From positions 1 to 59,889 of the forward strand of contig NZ_MDFM01000008.1 in NCBI RefSeq assembly GCF_002939985.1: a DNA stretch of 59,889 nucleotides. The letters are read 5' to 3'. This document shows positions 8,901 through 19,128 of this stretch, in pieces. The notes below the pieces were generated by a model, which did not search any database, was not told where the DNA came from, and saw nothing but the letters and a program-made list of their open reading frames with translations. The translations under genes and the position numbers were made by a program. The DNA comes from Xanthomonas hortorum pv. cynarae (GTDB lineage Bacteria > Pseudomonadota > Gammaproteobacteria > Xanthomonadales > Xanthomonadaceae). The stretch's first letter is position 1, and every line of letters starts with the position of its first letter.

Positions 8901-9026
8901 AGCGTGGCAGTGGACGATCTGTGGGACGGCCATCGCTTCACATGGCAAGGCAAGCAACAACACATCCGGTTAGAGGCGACGCGGCCGTTCGCTTTATGGC
9001 GCATCCGCGCAGGAGAGGTCGCATGA
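5910..9026 (+). CDS. glgE: GlgE: alpha-1,4-glucan:maltose-1-phosphate maltosyltransferase with extra N-terminal domain
   Basis: GlgE transfers maltose from maltose-1-phosphate to the non-reducing end of alpha-1,4-glucan, releasing phosphate. Residues from about 390 form the family core: an N-terminal beta-sandwich, then a GH13_3 barrel with [10 protein letters not shown], the nucleophile Asp761 in [17 protein letters not shown], the acid/base Glu790 in FLSEAFTRP and the transition-state Asp848 in NTPDINP. The protein has 1038 residues, about 350 more than the characterised actinobacterial enzymes. The additional N-terminal ~380 residues resemble a second GH13 barrel ([22 protein letters not shown]), but Leu151 occupies the expected nucleophile position. 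It overlaps treS by ATGA, so the two are translationally coupled. Confidence 0.93.
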   Translation: MRICVLNETTNEQAGLEQRCVSAREAGCDYVVAPPPFERDAEGRLSEVASGSEADAARLGELVQAAQRAGVKLLLDVRLDEVGGASAVVRENPQWFRARSTAVPDPRQPRTTPEVAEARFAYAQEGAALVEWWSARLLDWVSQGVAGFRLLQPQQVPAQRWRELIARVHAQAPEVVFAAWTPGLGTEALQQLAGAGFDAAFSSLAWWDGRSSWFFDEDTALRALATQVVAVLDAPDGKRAASPEQHWQLAQALGGAWLLDAAQLNAVPSSTRAADGAPTGNAGLRLRPLLREATGLTAVAVEPLGGLPSLLLINGDAAHVVPVPAPDLLRLLGDAEALVGEDGSTLSGATLEALEPGEVRVYRSVPARHVLAVPRMRPRAQTAAAWPRVCIESVTPSVDNGRFPVKRTVGDRICVEADAFCDGHDRIAVAVLWRPADAKTWASAPMRALGNDRWRAEFPLERIGTYEFRVEGWRDVFATLHADLEKKRAANTVLPVDVQEAVAVVQAAHARSKGALAERLQAVLTRIGAQSEPLQQLAIVLEPDTAQAMALADDKPFRSETPVTFRVESERRAAHFASWYELFPRSQSGDAQRHGTFDDVIERLAHIRAMNFDVLYMPPIHPIGAKNRKGRNNTVTAVDGEPGSPYAIGASDGGHTEVHAELGGLDGFRRLIQAARAHGLEVALDFAIQCAPDHPWLKDHKDWFTWRADGSIPYAENPPKKYQDIVNVDFYASGAVPDLWNTLRDAVLFWVDEGVTLFRVDNPHTKPFPFWEWLIADVRGRRPDVVFLSEAFTRPKMMYRLAKCGFSQSYTYFTWRNHKHELQEYVEELNEGVPRECFRPHFFVNTPDINPQFLQTSGRNGHLIRTALATTLSGLWGMYQGFELCEATPLAPGKEEYLDSEKFQLRAWPERAPGDIVDEITRFNQLRRMHPELQSHLGTRFYQAHNEQVLYFGKFLDAGYLSRSRSMVLVAINLDPNAAQDAAIEIPLWELGLPDHASVAVDDLWDGHRFTWQGKQQHIRLEATRPFALWRIRAGEVA

Positions 9027-12000
9027 ATGCAGTCCCATCGTTACAAGCCGACGCAGAACAATCTGCGGTGGTTGCAGATCAGCTTTGGTACAAAGACGCG
9101 ATCATTTATCAAGTGCACGTCAAGTCGTTCTTCGACTCCAACGACGATGGCATCGGCGATTTTCCCGGCCTGATTTCCAAACTGGATTACATCGCCGAAC
9201 TCGGCGTGGACACCATCTGGCTGCTGCCGTTCTACCCCAGCCCGCGCCGCGACGACGGCTACGACATTGCCGAATACATGGCGGTGCATCCGGACTACGG
9301 CACCATTGCCGACTTCGAGCAGCTGGTGGCGCAGGCGCATGCGCGCGGCATCCGCGTCGTGACCGAGCTGGTGATCAACCACACCTCCGATCAGCATTCC
9401 TGGTTTCAGCGTGCGCGCAATGCGCCGGCTGGCTCGCCGGAGCGCGACTTCTATGTATGGTCGGACACCGACCAGGAATACGAAGGCACGCGGATCATCT
9501 TCTGCGATACCGAAAAGTCCAACTGGACCTGGGACCCGGTGGCCGGGCAGTACTTCTGGCACCGCTTCTATTCGCATCAGCCGGACCTCAACTTCGACAA
9601 CCCCGCCGTGCTGGAAGCGGTGTTGGAAGTAATGCGCTTCTGGCTGGATCGCGGCGTGGATGGCTTGCGTCTGGATGCGGTGCCGTACCTGATCGAGCGC
9701 TCCGGCACCTCCAACGAAAATCTGCCGGAAACCCACGCGATCCTGCGCAAGATCCGCGCCACGCTGGATGCCGAATACCCGGACCGCATGCTGCTGGCCG
9801 AAGCCAACATGTGGCCGGAAGACACCCAGCAATACTTCGGCCAGAACGCCGACGAATGCCATATGGCGTTCCACTTCCCGCTGATGCCGCGCATGTACAT
9901 GGCGATCGCGCGCGAAGACCGCTTCCCCATCACCGACATCATGCGCCAGACCCCGGAGATTCCGGAGAGCTGCCAGTGGGCGATCTTCCTGCGCAACCAC
10001 GACGAGTTGACGCTGGAAATGGTCACCGATTCGGAGCGCGATTATCTATGGCAGACCTACGCCTCCGATCGCCGCGCGCGCATCAACTTAGGCATCCGTC
10101 GCCGTCTGGCGCCGCTGCTGGAGCGCGACCGCCGCCGCATCGAATTGATGACCTCCCTGTTGCTGACCATGCCCGGCACGCCGGTGCTGTATTACGGCGA
10201 TGAGATCGGCATGGGCGACAACATCCATCTGGGCGACCGCGATGGTGTGCGTACGCCGATGCAGTGGTCGATCGACCGCAATGGCGGTTTCTCGCGTGCC
10301 GACCCGGCGCAGCTGGTGTTGCCGCCGGTGATGGACCCGCTGTACGGCTTCCAGGCAGTGAATGTGGAAGCGCAGATCCGCGACCAGCATTCGCTGCTGA
10401 CCTGGACCCGCCGTGTGCTCAGCGTGCGCAAGCGCTACCAGGCCTTCGGCCGCGGCACGCTGCGCTTTTTGTATCCCGGTAACCGCCGCATGCTGGCCTA
10501 CCTGCGTTGCTATCAGGACGAGACGGTGCTGTGCGTTGCCAATCTGTCGCATACGCTGCAGGCGGTGGAACTGGATCTATCCGAGTTCGAAGGCCGCGTG
10601 CCGGTGGACATCATCGGTGGCGGCAGCTTCCCGCCGGTCGGCCGCCTGACTTATCTGCTCACGGTGCCGCCGTTCGGCTTCTATGCGTTCCAGCTGGTCA
10701 GCGAGGGGACCTTGCCGGATTGGCATGTGCCCACTCCGGTGCCGCTGCCGGATTACCGTACGCTGGTGTTGCGTAGCGATACCGACGAAGGCAACGCGCT
10801 GCTGCCGCATCTTTCCACATTGGAAAGCGAAATCCTGCCGGCCTGGCTGTCGGCGCGGCGCTGGTTCTCGGCCAAGGATCAGGTGCTGAAACACGTGCGT
10901 ATCTCGCGTCGCACGCCGTTGCCCGGCGATGAGCCGATGAGCCTGCTGGAGCTGGAAGTGGAGCTGGAAGATGGCCGCCACGAGAGCTACATGCTGCCGA
11001 TCGGCATCGTGTGGGAGCGCGACCACCCCAGCACCCTGGCCGAGCAGTTGGCACTGGCGCGTGTGCGTCAGGGCCGCGAGGTGGGTTACCTCACCGATGC
11101 GTTCGCCCTCAAGCCGATGGTGCGCGGAGTGATCGACGCGCTGCGCGAGAATTCCACGCTGGAGTTCCGCGATGGCGACGATGCCTCGCAGCAGGGACAG
11201 GTGCGTTTCGAAGCGACGCCGGCGTTGGCCAAGCTGGATATTCCGCAGGATCCGGACATCCGTTGGTTGTCGGCCGAACAAAGCAACAGCTCGCTGGTGG
11301 TCGCCGACAAGGCGGTGTTCAAGCTGCTGCGGCATGTGGCCAATGGCGCCAATCCGGAGATCGAGATCGGCCGTCGCCTGACCGAGATGGGCTATGCCAA
11401 CGCCGCGCCCCTGCTGGGCAGCGTCAGTCGCATCGACGCGCAGGGCACCATCACCACCATTGCGTTGCTGCAGGGCTTTATCCGCAATCAGGGCGATGCC
11501 TGGCGTTGGACGCTGGACCATCTGGCACGCAGTTTCGACGAGTACGCCACCGCGCAGACCGACGAATCGCGCGCCGAAGCCGTGGCCGGTTACGACGCGT
11601 TCGCTGCCGTGGTCGGCAAGCGCCTGGCCGAGCTGCACGAAGCCTTGTCGCGCGACACCGACGATGCCGATTTCGTCCCGCAGCGGATCGATCTGCCCGC
11701 TGCCAATGATGTGGTGGCTGGCGTCGCGCGCCAGGTCGAACAGATGTGGGACACAGTCAACGCACGCCTGGCCAGCAGCGACGATGCGATCGAACGCGAC
11801 GCACTGGAAGCGGTGCTGGCCGAACGCTCGCAGCTGGAGGCCTTGCTGGCCAAGGCACCGGGCGTGCTCGCCGAGTCGTTGTTGACCCGCGTGCACGGCG
11901 ACTTCCATCTGGGCCAGATCCTGGTGGCGTTCGACGATGTGATCCTGATCGACTTCGAAGGCGAGCCGGCCAAGCCACTGTCCGAGCGCCGCGCCAAGGC

Positions 12001-12373
12001 CAGCCCGCTACGCGATGTGGCCGGTTTCCTGCGCTCGCTCGATTACGCCAGCGAAGTCTCTGCACGTGGCGAAGAGGGCGCTGCCGCACGTGCGGGCGTG
12101 GGGGTGGATACGCATCTGGATGAATTCCTGGTGCAGTTCCGTCGCCGCTCCACGCAGGCATTTCTGGACGCGTACCATGCCGTGCTCGATGCCAGTACGC
12201 ATCCGTGGATCGCGCCGGCAGCGTTCAATGCAGCAACCTTGTTGTTCCTGGTGGAAAAGGCCTGCTACGAAGTGCGCTACGAAGCCGCCAACCGGCCGGG
12301 CTGGTTGATGGTGCCGGTAGAAGGCTTGCGACGCATCCTGCAACGCGCGCGCGCTGATGCAGGAGACACATGA
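9023..12373 (+). CDS. treS: TreS-Mak: trehalose synthase fused to maltokinase
   Basis: This bifunctional enzyme of 1116 residues supplies GlgE. The N-terminal ~550 residues are a GH13_16 trehalose/maltose isomerase with [18 protein letters not shown], nucleophile Asp218 in [10 protein letters not shown], acid/base Glu260 in [11 protein letters not shown] and Asp327 in [12 protein letters not shown]. After about residue 600 comes a maltokinase (Pep2-like) domain with a kinase-like catalytic loop, [12 protein letters not shown] (Asp960), and metal-binding LIDFEGEP (Asp977), which phosphorylates maltose to maltose-1-phosphate with ATP. The start is the ATG overlapping the glgE stop, with AGGAGAGG upstream. 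Fusion of the two activities is known in other bacteria and channels trehalose toward glucan. Confidence 0.95.
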   Translation: MNAVPSLQADAEQSAVVADQLWYKDAIIYQVHVKSFFDSNDDGIGDFPGLISKLDYIAELGVDTIWLLPFYPSPRRDDGYDIAEYMAVHPDYGTIADFEQLVAQAHARGIRVVTELVINHTSDQHSWFQRARNAPAGSPERDFYVWSDTDQEYEGTRIIFCDTEKSNWTWDPVAGQYFWHRFYSHQPDLNFDNPAVLEAVLEVMRFWLDRGVDGLRLDAVPYLIERSGTSNENLPETHAILRKIRATLDAEYPDRMLLAEANMWPEDTQQYFGQNADECHMAFHFPLMPRMYMAIAREDRFPITDIMRQTPEIPESCQWAIFLRNHDELTLEMVTDSERDYLWQTYASDRRARINLGIRRRLAPLLERDRRRIELMTSLLLTMPGTPVLYYGDEIGMGDNIHLGDRDGVRTPMQWSIDRNGGFSRADPAQLVLPPVMDPLYGFQAVNVEAQIRDQHSLLTWTRRVLSVRKRYQAFGRGTLRFLYPGNRRMLAYLRCYQDETVLCVANLSHTLQAVELDLSEFEGRVPVDIIGGGSFPPVGRLTYLLTVPPFGFYAFQLVSEGTLPDWHVPTPVPLPDYRTLVLRSDTDEGNALLPHLSTLESEILPAWLSARRWFSAKDQVLKHVRISRRTPLPGDEPMSLLELEVELEDGRHESYMLPIGIVWERDHPSTLAEQLALARVRQGREVGYLTDAFALKPMVRGVIDALRENSTLEFRDGDDASQQGQVRFEATPALAKLDIPQDPDIRWLSAEQSNSSLVVADKAVFKLLRHVANGANPEIEIGRRLTEMGYANAAPLLGSVSRIDAQGTITTIALLQGFIRNQGDAWRWTLDHLARSFDEYATAQTDESRAEAVAGYDAFAAVVGKRLAELHEALSRDTDDADFVPQRIDLPAANDVVAGVARQVEQMWDTVNARLASSDDAIERDALEAVLAERSQLEALLAKAPGVLAESLLTRVHGDFHLGQILVAFDDVILIDFEGEPAKPLSERRAKASPLRDVAGFLRSLDYASEVSARGEEGAAARAGVGVDTHLDEFLVQFRRRSTQAFLDAYHAVLDASTHPWIAPAAFNAATLLFLVEKACYEVRYEAANRPGWLMVPVEGLRRILQRARADAGDT

Positions 12374-14568
12374 TGAGTGGAGTGATGACAGCAGTGACCA
12401 ATCGATGGGACCCCGGCGCGACCCGCGCCCTGGCCGAGGCACGCCATGGCGATGCATTCGCCATCCTTGGCGCGCACCCGACCGACAGCGGACGGGTGCT
12501 GCGCACTTACCAACCGGGCGCCAACTACGTCAACGCAGTGCTCGACGACGGGCAGGTCATCGCACTGGAGGCAGGCCCGGAGCCGGGCCTGTTTGCTGGC
12601 GAGTTGCCGGCGCAAGGCGCTTATCGCCTGCGCATCGGTTGGCCCGGCGGCGAGCAGGACACCGCCGACCCGTTTGCGTTCGGCCCGCAACTCAGCGACT
12701 TCGATCTGCACCTGATCAGCGAAGGCCATCATCTGCAGTTGGCCGATGCACTCGGCGCCAATGCGATCGAGGTCGATGGCGTGCGCGGCACGCGTTTCGC
12801 GGTGTGGGCGCCCAATGCCACACGTGTGGCGGTGGTGGGCGACTTCAATAGCTGGGACGCGCGCCGGCATCCGATGCGGCTGCGGCATCAGTCCGGCGTG
12901 TGGGAGTTGTTCGTGCCCGATGTCGGCCCTGGGGCGCATTACAAGTACCAGCTGCGCGGCCCGCATGGAAACGAATTGCCGGCCAAGGCCGACCCGGTAG
13001 CGCGGCGTGCGGAGCTTGCTCCGGGCACCGCTTCGATCGTGGCCGACCCCACGCCGCACCAGTGGAACGACGACGGCTGGATGGCCACACGCGCACGCCG
13101 TCAGGCGCACGACGCACCGATGAGCATCTACGAGATCCACGCCGGCTCCTGGCTGCGCGAAGAAGGCGTGGACCTGGACTGGGACGGGCTTGCCGATCGC
13201 CTGATTCCGTATGTGGCCGATATGGGCTTCACGCACGTCGAGCTGATGCCGGTGACCGAACATCCGTTCGGTGGCTCGTGGGGCTATCAACCGTTGGGGC
13301 TGTTTGCGCCCACCGCGCGCTTCGGCTCGCCGGATGGCTTCGCCCGCTTCGTCGAGCGCTGCCATCGCGACGGGATCGGTGTGATCGTCGATTGGGTGCC
13401 GGCGCATTTCCCCACCGATGCACATGGGTTGGCGCATTTCGACGGCACGGCGCTGTACGAGCATGCAGACCCGCGCGAAGGCTTCCACCGCGACTGGAAT
13501 ACGCTGATCTACAACCACGGGCGCCGCGAGGTGTCCGGGTTTTTGATCGCCAGCGCGCTGGAGTTCCTGCAGCGCTTCCACGTCGACGGCCTGCGCGTGG
13601 ATGCGGTGGCCTCGATGCTGTACCGCGATTACAGCCGCAATGCCGGCGAGTGGGTGCCCAACATCCACGGTGGGCGCGAGAACTACGAAACCATCGCGTT
13701 CCTGCGCCGGCTCAACGAGGTGGTGCGTGAGCATGCGCCCGGTGCGGTGATGATCGCCGAGGAATCCACCGCGTTCCCCGGTGTGACCGCCGATGTGGCG
13801 CATGGCGGGTTGGGCTTCCACTACAAGTGGAACATGGGCTGGATGCACGACACCTTGCACTACGCCGCGCTCGATCCGATCTACCGCCGTTATCACCATG
13901 GCGAGCTGACCTTCAGCATGGTCTATGCGTATTCGGAGCGCTTCGTGCTGCCGATCTCGCACGACGAAGTGGTGCACGGCAAGGGCTCGCTGCTGGGCCG
14001 TATGCCTGGCGACGATTGGCAGCGCTTCGCCAATTTGCGTGCGTACCTGGGTTTCATGTTCACCCACCCCGGGCGCAAGTTGCTGTTCATGGGCTGCGAG
14101 TTCGGCCAACCGACCGAGTGGAACCACGACGGTGGCATCCCCTGGCACCTGCTCGACGACCCACGCCATCGTGGTGTGCAGACCCTGGTGCGCGATCTGA
14201 ATCGACTGTATGTCGAATATCCCGCGCTGCACGCCTACGACGACGATCCGTCCGGGTTTGCGTGGGTGGTGGGCGATGATGCGGCCAATAGCGTGGTTGC
14301 GTTCCTGCGCAAGGGCAAACGCGGCGATGCACCGGTGCTGGTGGTGATCAACTTCACCCCGCTGGTGCAGCACGGCTATCGCATCGGCGTGCCGCAGAGC
14401 GGTCAGTGGCGCGAAGTGTTCAATAGCGACGCCGGCATCTACGGCGGTGCCAATCTGGGCAATGGCGGTGTGGTCACTGCAGAGCAGCAGTCCATGCACG
14501 GCCAGACACAATCGCTGCCGCTGCTGTTGCCGCCGCTGGGCGTCATCGTGCTGACGCCGCACGGCTGA
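12370..14568 (+). CDS. glgB: GlgB: 1,4-alpha-glucan branching enzyme
   Basis: GlgB introduces alpha-1,6 branches into linear alpha-1,4-glucan, here the product of GlgE. The length of 732 residues is normal for the family. An N-terminal CBM48 pair (residues 25-220, including [21 protein letters not shown]) precedes the GH13 barrel with [11 protein letters not shown], nucleophile Asp411 in [12 protein letters not shown], acid/base Glu464 in [10 protein letters not shown] and Asp532 in [12 protein letters not shown]. The C-terminal all-beta domain ends in VIVLTPHG. The first ATG overlaps the treS stop (ATGA) after CAGGAGA, so glgE-treS-glgB form one translationally coupled unit. A stem-loop follows the stop. 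Confidence 0.96.
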   Translation: MMSGVMTAVTNRWDPGATRALAEARHGDAFAILGAHPTDSGRVLRTYQPGANYVNAVLDDGQVIALEAGPEPGLFAGELPAQGAYRLRIGWPGGEQDTADPFAFGPQLSDFDLHLISEGHHLQLADALGANAIEVDGVRGTRFAVWAPNATRVAVVGDFNSWDARRHPMRLRHQSGVWELFVPDVGPGAHYKYQLRGPHGNELPAKADPVARRAELAPGTASIVADPTPHQWNDDGWMATRARRQAHDAPMSIYEIHAGSWLREEGVDLDWDGLADRLIPYVADMGFTHVELMPVTEHPFGGSWGYQPLGLFAPTARFGSPDGFARFVERCHRDGIGVIVDWVPAHFPTDAHGLAHFDGTALYEHADPREGFHRDWNTLIYNHGRREVSGFLIASALEFLQRFHVDGLRVDAVASMLYRDYSRNAGEWVPNIHGGRENYETIAFLRRLNEVVREHAPGAVMIAEESTAFPGVTADVAHGGLGFHYKWNMGWMHDTLHYAALDPIYRRYHHGELTFSMVYAYSERFVLPISHDEVVHGKGSLLGRMPGDDWQRFANLRAYLGFMFTHPGRKLLFMGCEFGQPTEWNHDGGIPWHLLDDPRHRGVQTLVRDLNRLYVEYPALHAYDDDPSGFAWVVGDDAANSVVAFLRKGKRGDAPVLVVINFTPLVQHGYRIGVPQSGQWREVFNSDAGIYGGANLGNGGVVTAEQQSMHGQTQSLPLLLPPLGVIVLTPHG

Positions 14569-14579
14569 TGCATCGCATA

Positions 14580-14606
14580 CACCGCCGGGCAGCTGGTCCG
14601 GCGGTG
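14580..14606 (+). terminator. Stem-loop after glgB
   Basis: CACCGCCGG and CCGGCGGTG make a perfect 9-bp G+C-rich stem with a 9-base loop, starting 11 bases past the glgB stop. No T-tract follows. It is the best candidate end of the glucan operon transcript. Confidence 0.5.
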
Positions 14607-14959
14607 CGGCACCTGTTAGATTGCGCGCCGTAGAGTGGTAAACGAAACACCGCGAACGCCTTCACTGGCGCGCGGCAGTTTTGTCAGCCGCTTCTTAGGC
14701 AGCCCGGGGAGGGCTGCCGGGCACAGCCGCCGCCATGCCTTCCGTCGACCGTCTTTGCGGGAGCGTTGTGCGTGGGCGTTTTGATTGCTGTGAGTGTTGT
14801 TTGGCTTGTTGAGGCCGCTTTCTGCGCTGCGCGCAACAGTGGCTGCGCGCATGCAGCGGTGTGCAGGGCACAGCCACTGCGTGCGACCGCGCTACGTGGC
14901 TACCGATGTCCTGCCCGGTTTGGTGCGCTGCCTGAGCCCACCTCGACGCAGGCTTGCGC
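14607..14959. other. Gene-free gap with a repeat end and a hairpin
   Basis: No gene was recognised. Positions 14678-14692 read GTTTTGTCAGCCGCT, the exact inverse of the left end of the repeat element at 19137. Positions 14698-14718 form a hairpin, GGCAGCCC-GGGGA-GGGCTGCC. Runs such as GCGCTGCGCGCAAC and GGCTGCGCGCATG near 14825-14860 look like decayed repeats. The promoter of the following membrane operon must lie at the right end, but no clear Fur box was found. Confidence 0.45.
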
Positions 14960-15259
14960 ATGAGTAGCCTGATGACGCTTTTGTATCTGCTCACCGCTGC
15001 CGCCTCGGCTTTTGCGTTTTATCTGGCAACCACGCATCAACGTCTTGTGCTGCGGCGCCGATTGTCTGCGCGCCTGTTGCGCAGCGGTGGCAGCGTGTTG
15101 TTGGTGTTGTCGCTGGCCTGCGCCATCCGTGCGCTGGGTGTGTGGGCGGGCGTCTTCGCCGCAGTGACTGCGCTGATGCTGGCGGCGGTGGCGCTGCCGT
15201 ATCTGGATGTCTGGCAACAGGCGCGTGCGCAACGCAGGCAGGTGCGTCATGTGGGCTAG
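14960..15259 (+). CDS. DUF3325-like membrane protein, 99 aa
   Basis: The protein has three hydrophobic spans (about residues 3-22, 40-60 and 62-82), with HQRLVLRRRL after the first and an ALPYL end, which fits the small DUF3325 family. Such genes sit with DUF3649 and PepSY-type genes next to siderophore-uptake genes in many proteobacteria and are thought to act in ferric-siderophore handling at the inner membrane; the biochemical role is unknown. The ATG at 14960 was preferred over a TTG two codons earlier; neither has a strong ribosome site. Its end overlaps the next start by 11 bases. Confidence 0.65.
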   Translation: MSSLMTLLYLLTAAASAFAFYLATTHQRLVLRRRLSARLLRSGGSVLLVLSLACAIRALGVWAGVFAAVTALMLAAVALPYLDVWQQARAQRRQVRHVG

Positions 15260-15521
15260 ATGGTTGGCTGCCGTGGTGCTGGGCCTGCCGCTTGCGGTTG
15301 GCATGGTCGGCTTGTGCGCGTTGTTGCTGCCGGGGCCGCAGCAAAGCTACACGCTGGCGTGGCTGTTGCTGATGTTTCCGGTGTGGATCGGTGCAATGGC
15401 GCTGCCGTTCGTGTTTCGTAGCGCAGTACGCGCCTGGGTGGTTCTCGGCGGGCTGACCGTGCTGTGCTATGTCGTGCTTGCGGGCATCAAGGTATTGGGC
15501 TGGACGGAGTTGAGCGCATGA
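15249..15521 (+). CDS. DUF3649-like iron-uptake membrane protein, 90 aa
   Basis: The predicted start MWARWLAAVVLGLPLAV overlaps the previous gene. Three membrane segments are apparent (about 5-27, 35-52 and 58-82), with FRSAVRAWVVLGG between the last two, as in DUF3649 proteins encoded beside PepSY proteins. The gene overlaps the following PepSY gene by ATGA, so the three form a tightly coupled operon. A role in iron or siderophore uptake is inferred from this conserved arrangement, not from a catalytic motif. Confidence 0.6.
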   Translation: MWARWLAAVVLGLPLAVGMVGLCALLLPGPQQSYTLAWLLLMFPVWIGAMALPFVFRSAVRAWVVLGGLTVLCYVVLAGIKVLGWTELSA

Positions 15522-17071
15522 AAGCATCGACCTTGCGCGCGTTTCTCTCCGTGCATAGCTGGATGGGTTTGCTGGCCGGCATGGCCTTGTTTATCGCCTT
15601 CTATGCCGGTGCCCTCACCGTGTTTACGCATGCGTTGAGCGACTGGCAGGCCACGCCACAGGTCACGCAAAAGGCGCCAGCCGATCCGGTCGCCGCAGCG
15701 CAGGCCTTGCTGGACGGGGTGATCGCCAAGCATCCGCAGGTGGCCGAATCGTTTCTGGTGCTGCTGCCCGGCGAACATGGGCCGATTCCACGGCTGTACT
15801 GGTATGGCGCGCAGGCCGATGCCAGTGGCGGCATGCGCCAATACCAACACGCCGCCGATGGCACGCTGCAGGAGTTGCCGCAGCGCGTGGGCTTTGCCGA
15901 TTTTCTCTACGACCTGCATTTCACCGCGGGCCTGCCGCGCGTGTTCGGCACCTATCTGTTCGGCGTGGTGAGCGTGCTGTACGGGCTGGCCCTGGTCAGC
16001 GGGGTAGTGCTGTACGCGCCGGTGTTCTTCAAGGATCTGTTCGCGCTGCGGCTGGGCCACAACCTCAAGCGCCTGTGGCAGGACGCGCACAACGTGGTCG
16101 GCATGTTGTCGCTGCCGTTCCATGTGATCTTCGCCTGGTCCGGTGCGGTGTTGTGCCTGGGCGTGCTGTTGCTGGCGCCGTTTCAGTTTCTGGTGTTCGA
16201 CGGCAAGTTGATGCAGATCCTGGAGCCGGAGTTCGAGCTCACCCCGCATGTGGCACCGGCCAAGCGTGCCGCCCCGTTACTGCCGGTCGCGGTGTTGCTG
16301 GACAAGGCGCGCGCAGCCAGCCCGGGGTTTGTGCCGGAAAACATCGGGTTTCACGATGCCGGCGATGCCAATGCGCGTGCGGAAGTCTATGGCCACCACG
16401 ATCAGCGTCAGCTCAACACGCTCGGCGGCGTGGCACTGGAAGCGGCAACCGGCAATGTCTTGCGGGTGCTAGAGCCCAGGACGATGTCGGCCGGCACCGC
16501 TGCACTGCGCGGGTTGCAGGGGCTGCATTTCGGCAATTTCGGGCATGCGCCGTTGCAGTGGCTGTACTTCCTGCTGGGGCTGGGCGGTGCGTTCCTGTTC
16601 TACAGCGGCAACCTGTTATGGATCGAAACACGCCGCAAGCGCCGCCTGGTCGACCAACCGCGCCGCACGCATGCCATGGCGCGCCTCACGGTGGGTGTGT
16701 GCCTGGGCAGCGTCGCCGGCATCTCGGCGTTGTTTATCGCGGCGCGGTTTCTGCCACAGGGACAGGAGCGTTATGTCTACTACGCGGTCTTCGCGCTCAT
16801 GGTGATGTGGGCCTTGCTGCGTCCCACTGCACGCGGCGCCTACGAGGTGTTGCTGGCGTGCGCGGTACTGACGGCGTTGATTCCGGTTGCCAGCTGTTTT
16901 TCCGCGCGCGGTGTGGTGCTGCCGTGGCAGGACGCAACGGTGCTCGGTGTCGACCTGATTGCGCTGGCCTTGGCATGGACGTACTGGCAGCTGGCACGCG
17001 CGAGCAAACGGCGCGGAGTGCAGGGCGATCCGAACAGCGTCTGGGCGTGGGGAGATCGCGCCGCTCCGTGA
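15518..17071 (+). CDS. PepSY-associated membrane protein (iron-uptake reductase type), 517 aa
   Basis: The ATG overlaps the previous stop. The N-terminus carries the typical VHSWMGLLAGMALFIAFYAG helix. Further membrane segments lie near residues 145-170, 200-225, 345-365, 395-415, 420-440, 450-470 and 475-495. Large periplasmic PepSY-like portions lie between, including LYDLHFTAGLPRVFGTYLFG and GLQGLHFGNFGHAPLQWLYF, whose conserved histidines could bind haem. Related proteins are called iron-regulated membrane proteins and some act as ferric-siderophore reductases. No TonB-dependent receptor is adjacent here, unlike many homologous operons; the nearest one in the window is at 40.4 kb. Confidence 0.8.
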   Translation: MKASTLRAFLSVHSWMGLLAGMALFIAFYAGALTVFTHALSDWQATPQVTQKAPADPVAAAQALLDGVIAKHPQVAESFLVLLPGEHGPIPRLYWYGAQADASGGMRQYQHAADGTLQELPQRVGFADFLYDLHFTAGLPRVFGTYLFGVVSVLYGLALVSGVVLYAPVFFKDLFALRLGHNLKRLWQDAHNVVGMLSLPFHVIFAWSGAVLCLGVLLLAPFQFLVFDGKLMQILEPEFELTPHVAPAKRAAPLLPVAVLLDKARAASPGFVPENIGFHDAGDANARAEVYGHHDQRQLNTLGGVALEAATGNVLRVLEPRTMSAGTAALRGLQGLHFGNFGHAPLQWLYFLLGLGGAFLFYSGNLLWIETRRKRRLVDQPRRTHAMARLTVGVCLGSVAGISALFIAARFLPQGQERYVYYAVFALMVMWALLRPTARGAYEVLLACAVLTALIPVASCFSARGVVLPWQDATVLGVDLIALALAWTYWQLARASKRRGVQGDPNSVWAWGDRAAP

Positions 17072-17241
17072 GCGGTCGCTGTGCCTGCGCGCTGTAGTGC
17101 ATTGCAGCGCTGCCTGTACAACGCGCGTGTTGCGGACCGAGGATCTGGGCTCGGTTGAGCTCAACTCACGTGTGACGACATGCATGTCACGTACGATCCT
17201 TGGCCTCTGATCGCTGCTGACGTTCGTTTGTGTGCGTTGAA

Positions 17242-17706
17242 ATGTCCACACCACTACGCATTGGCCTGATCTCCGACACGCACGGCCTGCTGCGGCCGGA
17301 GGCGGTCGTCGCGTTGCAGGGGTGTGCTGCAATCATCCATGCCGGCGATGTGGGCAAGCCGGAGATCCTCACCGCGCTGCAGGCGCTGGCACCCTTGCAC
17401 GTGATTGCCGGAAACATCGACAACACGCCATGGGCAGCCAAGCTACCCGAGACCCTGGATCTGCTGATCGCAGGCGTACGCATCCATGTGTTGCACGATC
17501 TGAAAACACTGGCGCCGGAGGTCGCTGCAGATGTGATCGTCAGCGGTCATTCGCACAAGCCATTGGTGCACATGCGCGACGGCGTGCTGTACGTCAATCC
17601 GGGCAGCGCCGGCCCACGTCGCTTCAGCTTGCCGATCAGTGTGGGCACCTTGTGGTTGGGCGATGGCCCGCCGCGTGCGGAACTGCAAGTGCTACAGCTG
17701 CGTTGA
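17242..17706 (+). CDS. YfcE/MJ0936-type metallophosphodiesterase, 154 aa
   Basis: All metal-binding motifs of the small calcineurin-like phosphodiesterases are present: D12-T-H14 in LISDTHG, HAGD36, AGN58ID, His85 in VLHDL, and GH103SH105. The closing VNPGSAGPRR is also characteristic. Members hydrolyse phosphodiesters with Mn or similar metals in the cytoplasm; the physiological substrate is usually unknown. Length is normal. An in-frame GTG lies four codons upstream of the chosen ATG. It is probably monocistronic, with 170 bases to the previous gene and 273 bases of non-coding sequence following. Confidence 0.9.
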   Translation: MSTPLRIGLISDTHGLLRPEAVVALQGCAAIIHAGDVGKPEILTALQALAPLHVIAGNIDNTPWAAKLPETLDLLIAGVRIHVLHDLKTLAPEVAADVIVSGHSHKPLVHMRDGVLYVNPGSAGPRRFSLPISVGTLWLGDGPPRAELQVLQLR

Positions 17707-17979
17707 TCCAGGGCAGATGCCTGCAATACGCGGTGAGCCACGATCCAGGTGACGCGGTTCGACGACGTGCATCTGACTTCAATACGCTCGATCCAGCTTG
17801 CACTGACGTCACGAGCGGAAGCTATTGGCAACGCATGAGTTCGCCGAACTTACGCGGCATATAGGCACGCGCCCGGGCTATCTGTTGAACGCTTGTGCAC
17901 GTTTGAAACCCATGCGCTGACCCTGTCTGCACGCATGTGGGGCCACCCTTGTGCCTCAAGTCGTCGCAAAGGAGTCCTC

Positions 17980-19128
17980 ATGAATACACGTCGCCAATTC
18001 CTCTCCGCCGCCGCTGCCGGCACCGCTGCGTTGGCCGCTGCGCCGTTGTTGGCCCAGTCGTCCGCGCCTGGCAGCGTGATGCCGACGCGCGGCAAAACCA
18101 CCGTATCGAAGCTGCCTGCCAACGCAGCGACCAAGGGTGCGCGGTATCGCCCTGCGAGCCGTCTGGGCTTTGGTGGCGTGGCGATCGGCAATGGCTTCGC
18201 AGCCACCAGCGATGCGCAGAGCGAAGCGACCCTGGCGGCGGTGTGGGAGTCGGGCGTGCGCTATTTCGATACCTCGCCGTGGTACGGGTTGGGGTTGTCG
18301 GAGCGTCGCACCGGTCATCATCTGCACAATCACGCCGCAGACGAATACGTGCTGTCGACCAAGGTCGGGCGCCTGCTCACCGCGACCGACAAACCGCCCC
18401 AGACGATGTGGCAGCAGCCCTCGCCCTTCGACTATCGCTACGACTACAGCGCCTCCGGCGTGCGCCGCTCGATCGAAGACAGCCTGCAGCGCCTGGGTGT
18501 GTCGCAGATCGATATCGCCTACATCCACGATCTGTCGCCGGAGAACGAAAAAGATCTCGGCATGCCATGGGAACAGCGCTTCGCCGAAGCGGTGAAAGGC
18601 GCCATGCCCGAGCTGACCAAGATGCGCAAGGAAGGCCTGATCAAGGCCTGGGGCTTCGGCGTCAATCGCCCGGAACCGGCCTTGCGTGCGATCGAAGAAG
18701 CCGACCCCGACATCTTCTTGCTGGCCTGCCAATACTCGCTGCTCGATCACGCGCGTGCACTGCATGACACCTTCCCGAAGATCGCCAAGCATGGCGCCTC
18801 GGTCGTCGTTGGCGCGCCGCTGTTGGCGGGTTATCTGGCCGGGCGAAAGCGTTATCTCTATGACGGTAGCGTGCCGGAATGGGCGCCGGCCATGCGACAG
18901 AAAGCGCTGGCCATCTGTGACCGCCACGGCGTGGATCTGCGCACCGTCTCGCTGCAGTTTGCCTCTGCACCGCAAGTGGTGTCGGCGGTAATCCCGGGCG
19001 CGCGTACGGCCGAGCAGGCGCACGCGAATGCGGCCTCGATGCGCGTGGCGATTCCGGCAGCTGTGTGGGATGAACTTAAGCGCGAGCAAGTGATCGAATC
19101 GGATGCGCCAGTGCCTGTTGTGAGCTGA
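17980..19128 (+). CDS. Tat-exported aldo/keto reductase (D-threo-aldose dehydrogenase type)
   Basis: AAAGGAG six bases before the ATG fixes the start. Residues 1-26 are a twin-arginine signal (NTRRQFLS, then a long Ala-rich stretch ending PLLAQ), so a folded, cofactor-loaded enzyme would reach the periplasm. The mature part is an AKR TIM barrel with the tetrad Asp97 and Tyr102 in YFDTSPWYGLGLSERR, Lys128 in STKVGR and His183 in IAYIHD. The motif spacing resembles the D-threo-aldose/L-fucose dehydrogenase and pyridoxal dehydrogenase group, which oxidise sugars with NAD(P). Export of an NAD(P)-dependent family member is unusual. The C-terminal cofactor region (VSAVIPGARTAEQAHANA) is intact. Substrate is not determinable. 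Confidence 0.85.
   Translation: MNTRRQFLSAAAAGTAALAAAPLLAQSSAPGSVMPTRGKTTVSKLPANAATKGARYRPASRLGFGGVAIGNGFAATSDAQSEATLAAVWESGVRYFDTSPWYGLGLSERRTGHHLHNHAADEYVLSTKVGRLLTATDKPPQTMWQQPSPFDYRYDYSASGVRRSIEDSLQRLGVSQIDIAYIHDLSPENEKDLGMPWEQRFAEAVKGAMPELTKMRKEGLIKAWGFGVNRPEPALRAIEEADPDIFLLACQYSLLDHARALHDTFPKIAKHGASVVVGAPLLAGYLAGRKRYLYDGSVPEWAPAMRQKALAICDRHGVDLRTVSLQFASAPQVVSAVIPGARTAEQAHANAASMRVAIPAAVWDELKREQVIESDAPVPVVS

Noticed and set aside
6903..8963. Leftward open frame of 686 codons opposite glgE
   Set aside because: It is a composition artefact of GC-rich third positions in glgE. It has no ribosome site and no recognisable domain.
12277..14562. Very long leftward open frame (761 codons) opposite glgB
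   Set aside because: It is the antisense of a fully motif-supported branching enzyme. The translation is rich in His/Arg/Gln repeats typical of reverse reading of high-G+C genes and shows no family motif.
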